NCBI GenBank assembly: GCA_036703275.1
Contig: DATNPK010000069.1
Span: 23,197-87,196, forward strand
Length of the DNA stretch: 64,000 bases
Source of the DNA: Coleofasciculaceae cyanobacterium
GTDB taxonomy: Bacteria; Cyanobacteriota; Cyanobacteriia; Cyanobacteriales; Xenococcaceae
Direction of reading: 5' to 3'
A model generated the notes under the pieces. It did not search any database. It worked only from the letters and a program-made list of their open reading frames with translations, and had not been told where the DNA came from. Below, piece by piece: positions 37,755 to 45,990 of this stretch; positions within the stretch are counted from its first letter, which is position 1, and every line of letters begins with the position of its first letter. The position numbers were made by a program, and so were the translations under genes.

Positions 37755-38491
37755 TTAGGCGGATTGAGGATTAGGCTGATTTTTCAACGAAGTTTCTTGA
37801 TAGCTAACTGCTCTCATAGCTACTTTCCAAGTAAAAGTAAAAGATTGAAATGACTCTGGAGAAACTCGGTCTTCATCTAAATCTACAATTACTTTGGCTA
37901 AAATTTCAAAGAGGTGACGACGCACGAGAGTTAGTTGCTCTAAATCTTCCATGGAATTGATGCGATCGATTAATTCTAGAATTTCGAGATTGTACAGATC
38001 GGCACGGTTTTTTTGTTTCCCTTGCAACCACATTTTAAAGACCAAAACAGTTGGTAAGAACCACTTCCTTTTGGCATTAAAGCAATTCTTTTTCCTTTGA
38101 GTTCGCTGAAACTATTGATATTAGATTCTTCGCTAACAATTAAATGTAATATTTCTGGAAACAAAGAAGCGATCGCTTTGGTAGAGGGAGAGACCGTGGT
38201 ATCGTTTTGAATTAGTGCTAATTGCACCCGATCAAACTCCAATAATTGCAAATTTTCTAGAGAGCCTTTTTCAACAACTTCAATCTGGATTTGAGGTTGA
38301 GATCGGGCAACGACTTTAGCTAAAGCTTGAGCAAAAGCATAATATTCTCCTTGACTTCCTCCAGTGGCGATCGCTAAGTTATAAACGCGGTTATGGGAGT
38401 TATACCATTGCCAGCCAAAGACACTAACAGCGATCTTGCTGAGAAAAATAATCGGCAAGATAAGTTTATTTTGCATTGACAATTGTGTCAT
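37755..38491 (-). pseudogene. TAXI-family solute-binding protein, internal deletion
   Basis: The N-terminal ~150 residues (ATG 38491) match TRAP-type TAXI periplasmic binding proteins: a hydrophobic N-terminus, YNLAIATGGSQGEYYAFAQALA, VSEESNINSFSELKGKRIALMPKGSGSY. At about 38045 the frame breaks. A second frame continues with KNRADLYNLEILELIDRINS and SPESFQSFTFTWKVAM, the cytoplasmic tail that ends cyanobacterial TAXI proteins. The middle, including most of the ligand-binding fold and the second membrane span, is missing. Deletion plus frameshift; non-functional. Confidence 0.8.
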
Positions 38492-38859
38492 TGTCTTCAG
38501 CGTTGGTTAGCTAAAAATACTTTAGTAACTAATGATTATTCTACTCTACTTGAGGCGTGAGGCAGTATTTACACTTCATTTACACTTCAATAGCCTATGT
38601 AATTATTAAAAGCGATCGCTTTTGCCAAACCGACAAAAAATGACATAAACAGTATCTAAAGAGTCATAAGTAGACAAGATAGTAACTAAATACACATTTT
38701 GTGAAATTAAGGTTTTTCTATATTGATGATTGTCGAACGGTAATAAACTTTACTGCCGATTAATTAGTGTTCTATTAATATCTTGCTAATGTTTTTAAAA
38801 GATCAGAATAAAAAAGACATTATCGGCATTCAAATTTGTCAATCGCCAAAAAATAAATT
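38492..38859. other. Intergenic region upstream of the nitrate permease
   Basis: 368 bp. It contains an 11-bp perfect tandem direct repeat at 38568-38589 (listed separately) and a HIP1 site. Otherwise AT-rich with no gene. A canonical NtcA site (GTA-N8-TAC) was looked for and not found. Confidence 0.45.
38568..38601 (+). promoter_or_regulatory. 11-bp direct repeat with -10-like hexamer upstream of nrtP
   Basis: TTTACACTTCA occurs twice in tandem (38568-38578, 38579-38589), followed 6 nt later by TATGTA (38596-38601). The 11-bp period is that of OmpR/PhoB-type regulator sites. It lies about 260 bp upstream of the first nitrate permease on the same strand. Assignment to that gene is inference. 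Confidence 0.4.
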
Positions 38860-40359
38860 ATGTCTGGAATTTTTTCCTTTAGTGGTCGCTACCGCATCTT
38901 GCACCTTACTTGGTTTGCTTTTTTCTTAAGCTTTGTCGTCTGGTTTAACTTTGCTCCTTTTGCCACAGCAGTGCAAACAGAATTAGGTTTAGAGCCAGCT
39001 CAAATTAGAACTCTGGCGATTTGTAATGTCGCCCTTACAGTTCCAGCGCGGATTATTGTTGGGATGATTCTCGATCGCCTTGGTCCAAGAATTACTTACT
39101 CTTGTTTATTAATTTATGCAGCTATCCCTTCAATTGCCTTTGCACTCTCGCAAAACTTTACTCAGCTGGTGATTAGCCGTTTAGCCTTGAGTATTGTCGG
39201 CTGTGGTTTTGTGATTGGAATTCGCATGGTGGCAGAGTGGTTTAATTCTCAGGAAATCGGTTTAGCAGAGGGCATATACGGGGGCTGGGGTAACTTTGGC
39301 TCGGCAGCAGCAGCATTTACTCTGCCAACTATTGCTGCGCTAACGGCTGGTTTGACCGCTAGCCAACTTAACTGGAGATTGGCGATCGCTCTAACGGGAA
39401 TTATTGCTGCACTCTATGGAATATTTTATTTCTTTAACGTTCAAGATACGCCTCCTGGCAAAGTCTACCAGCGACCAGAAAGTAGTGCTGGATTGGAAGT
39501 AACTAGCAAAAAAGACCTTTGGTTTTTGCTCTTGATGAATATTCCTCTGGTGGGAATTTTAGGCGTAATTACTTGGCGTTTGCAAAAGGCGCAATTATTT
39601 GGTTCAAGTACGATGTATTTAATCTGGGTTGGTCTAGTCGCTCTATATTTATTCCAAGCTTTTAATATTTACAAGGTCAATCAAAAACTCATCACTGGAG
39701 CAAAACGCTACCCAGCAGCAGATCGCTATCAGTTTTCTCAAGTGGCACTTCTAGAACTTGCTTACGTTGCTAGCTTTGGCTCAGAATTAGCGGTTGTTTC
39801 AATGCTCCCAGCCTTTTTTGAAAATACTTTTGGCTTAACAGCAGCACTGGCGGGAGGAATTGCGGGAACTTATGCCTTTATGAATCTAGCCGCTCGTCCT
39901 GGAGGCGGGTTTATTTCTGACAAAATTGGTAGCCGTAAATGGACGTTAGCTGTAACCCTGGCTGGTACGGGAATTGGTTATTTAATTTTTAGCAGTCTTG
40001 GCGAAATAGCTCTACCCCTAATCATAATCATGACAATGTGTGCTTCTTTCTTTGTCATGGCTACCGAAGGTGCTACTTATGCCATTGTTCCTTTGGTCAA
40101 GCCTCGGGTTACTGGACAGATAGCTGGTAATGTGGGGGCTTACGGCAATGTGGGCGCAGTCGCCTATCTAACTACCTATAGCTTGCTTCCAGAAGGTGGT
40201 GGCGGAGATAAATTCTTTTTTCAGATGTTAGGAGTTGTAGCTTTGATTGTCGCTAGTCTTTGTGCCTTTTTCCTCAGAGAACCAACTGGAGGGCATGGTG
40301 AAGGGCAAGAAGTTCACGCTTCTCCAGAAAAAGCGATCGCCTATAAAAAAGCAAATTGA
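38860..40359 (+). CDS. nrtP: NNP-family nitrate/nitrite permease, copy 1
   Basis: 499 residues, 12 membrane segments, major facilitator superfamily. The NNP nitrate signature is present in the two G-rich helices: EGIYGGWGNFGSAAAAF and NVGAYGNVGAVAYL. The substrate-binding Arg regions (ARIIVGMILDRLGPR; GIRMVAEWF) are also visible. It imports nitrate or nitrite with protons. It is followed by a paralogue on the same strand; the two begin with nearly the same motif (FSGRYRILHLTWFAF). Confidence 0.92.
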   Translation: MSGIFSFSGRYRILHLTWFAFFLSFVVWFNFAPFATAVQTELGLEPAQIRTLAICNVALTVPARIIVGMILDRLGPRITYSCLLIYAAIPSIAFALSQNFTQLVISRLALSIVGCGFVIGIRMVAEWFNSQEIGLAEGIYGGWGNFGSAAAAFTLPTIAALTAGLTASQLNWRLAIALTGIIAALYGIFYFFNVQDTPPGKVYQRPESSAGLEVTSKKDLWFLLLMNIPLVGILGVITWRLQKAQLFGSSTMYLIWVGLVALYLFQAFNIYKVNQKLITGAKRYPAADRYQFSQVALLELAYVASFGSELAVVSMLPAFFENTFGLTAALAGGIAGTYAFMNLAARPGGGFISDKIGSRKWTLAVTLAGTGIGYLIFSSLGEIALPLIIIMTMCASFFVMATEGATYAIVPLVKPRVTGQIAGNVGAYGNVGAVAYLTTYSLLPEGGGGDKFFFQMLGVVALIVASLCAFFLREPTGGHGEGQEVHASPEKAIAYKKAN

Positions 40360-40663
40360 CAGTGATTTACAAGTAATAAGTTTTCCACTGCAATCTAACT
40401 CTTAAATGTGTAACAAGGCTGACAGAATCAACTCGTCAGGTTGTATAGCTTAAGAGACAAAGCAGTATATTTTGAAGTGCCTAATTAAGAGTTATTCTGG
40501 CTCACACCTAAGCTTGTTGCGGAAAAAGTAAGTAAGCAGGGACTCTGCCAAAATTGGTTATTTTTCGCCCTCATCCGCTATTCAACGTTCAAGTTATGCA
40601 TTGATGCAGTTAGCCTGTGTCTTCATTTGTTCTACCTAGACTCATTAGTTAGGAAATTTCAAT
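40360..40663. other. Spacer between the two nitrate permease genes
   Basis: 304 bp without a gene. No clear terminator or repeat. The second gene may have its own promoter here, but no element stands out. Confidence 0.4.
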
Positions 40664-42166
40664 ATGCTTAAAAGATTATTGTCATTTAGTGGTCGATACC
40701 GCATCCTACACCTAACGTGGTTTGCCTTCTTGTTATCCTTCGTAGTCATATTTAACGCTGCCCCTCTAGCTGAATCGATTATAGAAGAGTTTCAACTGAA
40801 CGAGCTGCAATTCCGGACGATGCTCCTGTGCAATTTAGCTCTGGCGATTCCGTTTCGGATTATCTTCGGTATGTTGATAGACCGCATCGGTCCTCGCATC
40901 GTTTTTTCAGGTGTCTTGATTTATGCTGCCATTCCCTGCTTCGCGTTTGCCTTCGCGCAGGACTATAACCAGTTGCTTTGGAGTCGTCTAGCTATTGGCG
41001 TGGTTGCAGCAGGATTTGTCGTTGGCATTCGGATGGTGGCGAATTGGTTCCCCCCTCAAGAAATTGGCTTTGCAGAAGGAATTTACGGTGGCTGGGGTAA
41101 CTTTGGCTCTGGTGTGGCTGCGATTGTTTTACCTCTAGTTGCGACTGGGGCAAGTTTTTTAGTGGGTAGTCAGAGTAGCTGGCGATATACGATCGCCCTT
41201 AGCGGCATCGTTGCTGCTGTTTATGGGGTGTTTTATTTTTTCAACGTTCAAGATTCACCACCCCATAAGGAATTCAAGCCAGCTAAGCACCCGGGCGCGA
41301 TCGAAGTGACAACTCAAAAGGACTTCTGGCTGATGACGATATCGAATTTGCCTCTATATGCTGCTTTAGGCATCGTAGCTTGGCGATTCAACGTAGTTGA
41401 AGCCTTAAGTTCTACGGCGGTAGTCATTATCTGTGTAGCGTTACTCGGTTTATACCTATTCCAAACTTACTGGAACTGGAGAGTAAACCGACAGTTAATG
41501 GCAGGTCAAAAACGCTATGCCCCCGAAGAACGATACGATTTTACCCAAGTAGTCCTGCTAAATCTAACCTACTTTGTCTGTTTTGGGTCAGAGCTAGCCG
41601 TTGTCTCGATGATACCGCTGTTTTTTCGAACGACCTTCAACTTGCCTCTAGCACTAGCAGGAGCGGTGGCTTCCAGCTATGCCTTTATGAACCTAGTCGC
41701 CCGTCCAGGGGGTGGTTTGATCTCTGATACAATCGGCAGCCGAAAGTGGACATTGGTTATATTGCAGGCTGTTACAGGAGTTGGCTATCTAACAATGGGC
41801 TTGCTCAACGGTAGTTGGTGGCTTCCCCTGGCAATTGGCGTGACTATGTTTGCCTCTTTTTCTGTCCAAGCAGCGGAGGGTGCGACCTATGCAATAGTCC
41901 CCCTGATTAAGGAGGAGATTACTGGTCAAATCGCTGGAAGCGTTGGTGCCTGGGGCAATGTAGGGGGGGTAGCTTTCCTCCTTCTCTTCAGTTTATTACC
42001 TACGGGTGATGCTGGTAACAAAATTTTCTTCTCGACGATGGGAATCAGTAGCTTGATTATGTTCTTCCTTCTTTGGTTTTTTCTCAAAGAACCTACAGGC
42101 TCTCATGAGGAAGAATTGAAACTGCAAACGCCAGCAGTATCTAGTAAATTGACGAACGAGCGATAA
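40664..42166 (+). CDS. nrtP: NNP-family nitrate/nitrite permease, copy 2
   Basis: 500 residues, same architecture as copy 1, with EGIYGGWGNFGSGVAAIVLP and SVGAWGNVGGVAFLL. A ribosome binding site (AGGAAA) lies 8 nt before the ATG. Codon usage looks more GC-rich than copy 1 and the neighbouring genes (many CTG, GTC, ATC, TTC codons), so the copy may have been acquired by transfer rather than by recent tandem duplication. Confidence 0.92.
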   Translation: MLKRLLSFSGRYRILHLTWFAFLLSFVVIFNAAPLAESIIEEFQLNELQFRTMLLCNLALAIPFRIIFGMLIDRIGPRIVFSGVLIYAAIPCFAFAFAQDYNQLLWSRLAIGVVAAGFVVGIRMVANWFPPQEIGFAEGIYGGWGNFGSGVAAIVLPLVATGASFLVGSQSSWRYTIALSGIVAAVYGVFYFFNVQDSPPHKEFKPAKHPGAIEVTTQKDFWLMTISNLPLYAALGIVAWRFNVVEALSSTAVVIICVALLGLYLFQTYWNWRVNRQLMAGQKRYAPEERYDFTQVVLLNLTYFVCFGSELAVVSMIPLFFRTTFNLPLALAGAVASSYAFMNLVARPGGGLISDTIGSRKWTLVILQAVTGVGYLTMGLLNGSWWLPLAIGVTMFASFSVQAAEGATYAIVPLIKEEITGQIAGSVGAWGNVGGVAFLLLFSLLPTGDAGNKIFFSTMGISSLIMFFLLWFFLKEPTGSHEEELKLQTPAVSSKLTNER

Positions 42167-42298
42167 CAAGGTTAAGCCTAATTCACAATTAAATTTACCA
42201 AGAAATTTAAGTTGTTCATCAAATACCGATTATTTACCCTGCCCGATTTAAGTAGCTACGAGGACTTCTCTACTATCATTTAGGATTACTAGATAACT

Positions 42299-42523
42299 CT
42301 AATCCGTTTCGCCGAATATTCTCCAGAGTTCGACTTCGCTGCTGTAGATCGGTGTTGGGGTTGGTTCTGTGGTGTTAGTCAAAGCATAAATAATCGGAAT
42401 TAAACCCACAGTAATTGAAGAGATAAAAACCAGCAAAGCTATGATTATTTTTTCGCTAGCGTTGAAATGTCTTAAGTAAAAGGGAACATACAATACATCG
42501 CGGGACGTTCTTCGGGATTTCAT
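42299..42523 (-). CDS. Small single-span membrane protein, hypothetical
   Basis: 74 residues. A basic N-terminus (MKSRRTSRDVLY) precedes one long hydrophobic segment (IIIALLVFISSITVGLIPII) and a polar, Pro/Thr-rich tail ending in an acidic stretch. The topology suggests the N-terminus is in the cytoplasm. No family recognised. It is divergent from the CLC gene. Confidence 0.55.
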   Translation of the reverse strand: MKSRRTSRDVLYVPFYLRHFNASEKIIIALLVFISSITVGLIPIIYALTNTTEPTPTPIYSSEVELWRIFGETD

Positions 42524-42694
42524 TTCAACCTCTTTCTATCAGCGAATCAGTTTTAAACAATTGCACAGTCACTCTTGTAGCTAAGAGCGTGCATCTTAAT
42601 TATACAAAAATCGCCAATAAAAAGTAGCAATTGTTACTGTTTACCTCAAAAAAGTATTAATTTAGACAGATTTTTTTAGACTTTAGGAGTAACC

Positions 42695-44218
42695 ATGTCG
42701 TCGAACAGTCAACAGGAGAGTGGAAGCAGCAAGCAAAGCTTGCAAGCGTCGCAGACGCGACTTGGGGCGATAGCCCCTGCGTCGGGAGACCCGACCGTTT
42801 CCTCCCGTCAAGTTAAAACAAGCGATCTCAGCCGAACTGATAACTTAGAAAGCATGAGTAATGGAAAACAACTGACTTACTCACAGCTTATTCTCTGTGC
42901 TGTAGTTATTGGTATCTTTGGCGGTATGGTGGCTACTGTTTATTACTTCGTGCTAGAAACCATGACCCACGGTATGTGGCACACTCTGCCAGAAATAGTC
43001 AAGCCGTATTTTCCTAGCTGGCTTGGCGTTAGTAACTATGTCTGGATTGCTACTACTGTTGGTGGATTCTGCGTCGGTTTAGCTCTTTATTTTTTTGGGC
43101 TTCCTGGAGAAATGGCTCAGGTAGTCGATAAAATTCATAACCCAGGCAAAATTGATATCCGCAAAACTCCAGCAATGATTATTGCTTCTTTAATCGCCAT
43201 CACCTCTGGTGGCAGTGCGGGACCAGAAGCACCTTTGGTACAAGTTAATGGCAGCTTTGGTAGCTGGTTGGGCGATAGGTTAAAGTTAACCAAAACTTCA
43301 GTCAGAATTCTCACTTTTTGTGGAATGAGTGCAGCTTTAGGTGCTTTTTTTGGCGCACCTATTGGCGCAGCTTTGTTTGCTCTAGAAATTCCCCATCGTC
43401 GAGGTTTGCAATATTTTGAGGCGATCGCACCTGCTATTATTGCAGCCATCCTTTCCTTTGCCGTATTCCGACTAAACACGGGAATAACCATCGGTGGTTT
43501 TTACCACTTTGAACAAGTTCCTGCCCTTTCCCCTCAAAATTTACTAGAAGGCTTAGTTTTGGGTGTAATTGGGGCTGGATTGGCAGTGATGTTTATTGCC
43601 ATCTTTCGCATTATTGGCAAGCTACTTAAGCCTTTAGAAGACTATCCTATTTTCTTAGCAACTCTAGGTGGTTTATCAATTGGTCTAATTGCTTTTGCTT
43701 TCCCTCAAACCCTATTCTTTAGCGAGGCACAAATTCAAACCGTAATTGAAACGGGGGCTAGTTTAGGCGTTGGTTTGTTACTGGCGATCGCGGTAGCTAA
43801 GATGTTTGCCATTAGTTTTACTTTGCATTCTGGCTTTTTAGGTGGTTTTATTTTCCCACTGTTTTTTATTGGTGCTAATGTCGGCTATGCTGTTTCTTTA
43901 GCAGTACCTCAAGTTCATCCAACTGTAGGAATGGTCTGTCTGATGGCAGCAGTAAACGTAGCTGTAACCAAAACTCCAGTCAGCACCAGTATTATCCTCA
44001 GTGTACTCTCAGGTACGGCAATGTTACCCGTAATTGCGATCGCATCTTTTGTCAGCTTTATTTTAACTAGCCAAATTTCGATGATTAAAACTCAACGATG
44101 CCGCGACTTAGAAGAAGTTGACCCTTCTAATCTAATCTTAGAAGAAGTGACGTTAGTCAAAGAGCAAAAAACCAAAATTCCTGGGTTGAATAAGCTGAAG
44201 AAATTAGTGAGTATCTGA
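42695..44218 (+). CDS. CLC-family chloride channel/transporter with repeat-derived N-terminus
   Basis: 507 residues. After a polar N-terminus of ~65 residues come about ten membrane helices. CLC motifs are SGGSAGPEAPLVQVNGSFGS (equivalent of GxEGP; here the Glu follows GP), GAPIGAALFALEIPHRR and GGFIFPLFFIGAN (GxFxP). It could be a channel or H+/Cl- exchanger; the motif variation leaves this open. The start is fixed by TTAGGAG just before the ATG. Residues ~13-34 are encoded by an inserted hairpin repeat. A 59-residue membrane protein starts 1 bp after its stop. Confidence 0.88.
   Translation: MSSNSQQESGSSKQSLQASQTRLGAIAPASGDPTVSSRQVKTSDLSRTDNLESMSNGKQLTYSQLILCAVVIGIFGGMVATVYYFVLETMTHGMWHTLPEIVKPYFPSWLGVSNYVWIATTVGGFCVGLALYFFGLPGEMAQVVDKIHNPGKIDIRKTPAMIIASLIAITSGGSAGPEAPLVQVNGSFGSWLGDRLKLTKTSVRILTFCGMSAALGAFFGAPIGAALFALEIPHRRGLQYFEAIAPAIIAAILSFAVFRLNTGITIGGFYHFEQVPALSPQNLLEGLVLGVIGAGLAVMFIAIFRIIGKLLKPLEDYPIFLATLGGLSIGLIAFAFPQTLFFSEAQIQTVIETGASLGVGLLLAIAVAKMFAISFTLHSGFLGGFIFPLFFIGANVGYAVSLAVPQVHPTVGMVCLMAAVNVAVTKTPVSTSIILSVLSGTAMLPVIAIASFVSFILTSQISMIKTQRCRDLEEVDPSNLILEEVTLVKEQKTKIPGLNKLKKLVSI
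42731..42795 (+). repeat. Hairpin repeat inside the CLC coding sequence
   Basis: A run of short palindromes: GCGTCGCAGACGC, GGGGCGATAGCCCC and GTCGGGAGACCCGAC. It is much more GC-rich than the flanking DNA and keeps the reading frame, adding about 22 polar residues to the cytoplasmic N-terminus. Confidence 0.75.
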
Positions 44219-44219
44219 T

Positions 44220-44399
44220 ATGGAATTGATCAATTTTTTGGTGGCAATCTTAGCAATGTTAATTTTGACCACCTTGTTCTGTTTAATCATGACTACAGAC
44301 TTGGGCTGGGGACCAATTGTTTATCTTGCTTCTTTCTTAGGCGGGATAGTTTTGATGGGTTGGGTAGGTGTGGCTTGTCTCGACCTTTTTAAAGATTGA
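44220..44399 (+). CDS. 59-residue two-span membrane protein downstream of CLC
   Basis: ATG one base after the clc stop codon, stop at 44397-44399. The protein begins MELINFLVAILAMLILTTLF and has a second hydrophobic segment around PIVYLASFLGGIVLMGWVGVA, separated by a short TTDLGWG turn. Tight spacing suggests co-translation with the channel and perhaps an accessory role (inference). No family recognised. Confidence 0.6.
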   Translation: MELINFLVAILAMLILTTLFCLIMTTDLGWGPIVYLASFLGGIVLMGWVGVACLDLFKD

Positions 44400-44419
44400 A
44401 TTTAATCACTATACTTTGA

Positions 44420-45058
44420 AACGTAAATAATTCATTACACAATAACCAATCTTGGGCTGCCCAAAAACGTGCTGCCGAACCAAAGTATTTTGAAGAATTA
44501 GGTGCAGGACAAAAACCACCCTATTTATACATTGGTTGTTCCGATAGTCGTATGCCTTTAACTAGGTTTACTCAAACCGAACCTGGAGAAATTTTTGTTC
44601 ACCGAAATATTGCCAATCAAGTGTCCTTGACTGACATCAATTTTTTATCAGTTTTAGATTATGCAGTTGATTATTTAAAAGTGCAGCATATTATCGTCTG
44701 CGGACATTATGGCTGTGGAGGAATCACGGCTGCTTTAGAAGGAAACACGACTGGATTGGTTGATAATTGGGTTAATCCGATCCCAGAGCTATATCTTCAA
44801 AACCAAGCAGAAATAGACTGTATGTCGATTAGAGACCAAAAAATCGACCGTTTAGCGGACTTGAATGTTATTGCTCAAGTAAAAAATTTGGCTCAAACTT
44901 CAATTTTACGTAAGTGTATGCGAGAAAACAATGCACCTCAAATTCATGGTTGGGTACTCAATCTTAAAACTGGTTTAATCGAAGATCTAAAGATAAAAAC
45001 TTCAGAATGGGGATTAAAACTACCCTCATGTGAATTATATTTATCTCGCTCTAAATAA
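44420..45058 (+). pseudogene. Beta-carbonic anhydrase lacking a standard start codon
   Basis: Beta-class carbonic anhydrase (CO2/bicarbonate) with all zinc ligands: Cys in GCSDSRMP, and His and Cys in CGHYGCGG. The coding similarity begins NNQSWAAQKRAAEPKYFEELG. In that frame there is no ATG, GTG or TTG between the TGA at 44417-44419 and the ATG at 44552, which lies after the first zinc ligand. From 44420 the frame is 212 codons, about normal length, so only a few N-terminal codons are lost. Either a recently broken gene or one using an unusual start. A protein starting at 44552 would lack the catalytic Cys and be inactive. Confidence 0.75.
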
Positions 45059-45196
45059 AGAAAGAATTTTAAAAAGATATTCTGATTATTAGATGACAGT
45101 AAGGATTTAAAAGTGGGTTGCGAAGTTCGATATTGCGATCGCTAATCGAGTCAAAAAAACTTCGATAAGTTCTTTAAATTTTACTTGATGATAATT

Positions 45197-45231
45197 TTCC
45201 TCACAAGTTCCTCAAATTTTGCCTATATGAT
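45197..45231 (+). promoter_or_regulatory. 11-bp direct-repeat promoter element, site a
   Basis: TTCCTCACAAG (45197-45207) and TTCCTCAAATT (45208-45218), then 7 nt, then TATGAT (45226-45231). It is about 170 bp upstream of the pentapeptide-repeat gene and oriented toward it. Identical in both 11-mers to site b (53970). Confidence 0.75.
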
Positions 45232-45399
45232 TTTTTGTTATGGAGACATAACTTAAAAACTTTTATTTTCACCAAGATTATTTAGCAAATTGTAATGGTT
45301 TATTTAAAGGTTAAAACTCCATTTTTTATTTAGTAGCTAACTCTGATAATTAGTTTTGTTGTCTGAGCTAGCTACTGAATTGTTAGTAAAAGGAACAGC

Positions 45400-45939
45400 A
45401 TGATCATGAAAGCTACACAACTACTTCAGCAGTATCGCCATGGAATACTAGATTTTAATGGCGCAAGCCTACACTCTGCCCAACTTCAAGCTGCTGATTT
45501 AACTAGAATCAATTTAACTCAAGCAGATCTTAGTGATGCCGATCTAAATGATGTTGATTTAAGCGGTGCTTGTCTGGAACAGGCTAATTTAACCAATGCT
45601 AATTTGGTAGGTGCTAGTTTGGTAGGTGCAAACTTGTCAGAAGTTAACTTAATTGGCGCAGATTTAGAAAACGCCGATCTTAGAGGCGCAGATTTGAGTG
45701 GTGCAGACTTGCGTTGTGCCAATTTGCACGGCGCTCGTTTGTGTAGTGCCAACCTAACTGATGCCGATCTTGGCGGTACAAATTTAACTAATGCAGATTT
45801 GACTGAAGCTAAACTAGCGGGTACCGACATTTCCGTAGCCGAAACCAAAGGCACAAACTTAGAAGGGGTTAATTGGGGCGAATGTGAAAGAAAACAGGAA
45901 AATACGTCTCATCATTGGATTACTTGGTCTGGAAAATAA
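45400..45939 (+). CDS. Pentapeptide-repeat protein
   Basis: 179 residues. After ~30 residues (ATQLLQQYRHGILDFNGASL) it is almost entirely A(D/N)LxX repeats, predicted to form a right-handed quadrilateral beta-helix of some five coils. No membrane span. Function is not predictable; some relatives mimic DNA, others have unknown roles in cyanobacteria. AAGGA precedes the ATG at 45400 by a good distance. A direct-repeat promoter (site a) lies upstream. Confidence 0.88.
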   Translation: MIMKATQLLQQYRHGILDFNGASLHSAQLQAADLTRINLTQADLSDADLNDVDLSGACLEQANLTNANLVGASLVGANLSEVNLIGADLENADLRGADLSGADLRCANLHGARLCSANLTDADLGGTNLTNADLTEAKLAGTDISVAETKGTNLEGVNWGECERKQENTSHHWITWSGK

Positions 45940-45990
45940 GTATAGACCAGCAGTAAATGTAGCGATGAATAATTTTAAGTTGAACAATAT

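Noticed and set aside
38492..38860. NtcA site upstream of nrtP
   Set aside because: No GTA-N8-TAC was found; the closest GTA...TAC pair has a 6-nt spacer.
44552..45058. Carbonic anhydrase annotated from the first ATG
   Set aside because: That start lies after the catalytic zinc Cys, so it cannot represent a functional enzyme; the similarity starts ~44 codons earlier.
45519..45854. 111-codon minus-strand frame over the pentapeptide gene
   Set aside because: A periodic shadow of the pentapeptide repeats on the other strand.
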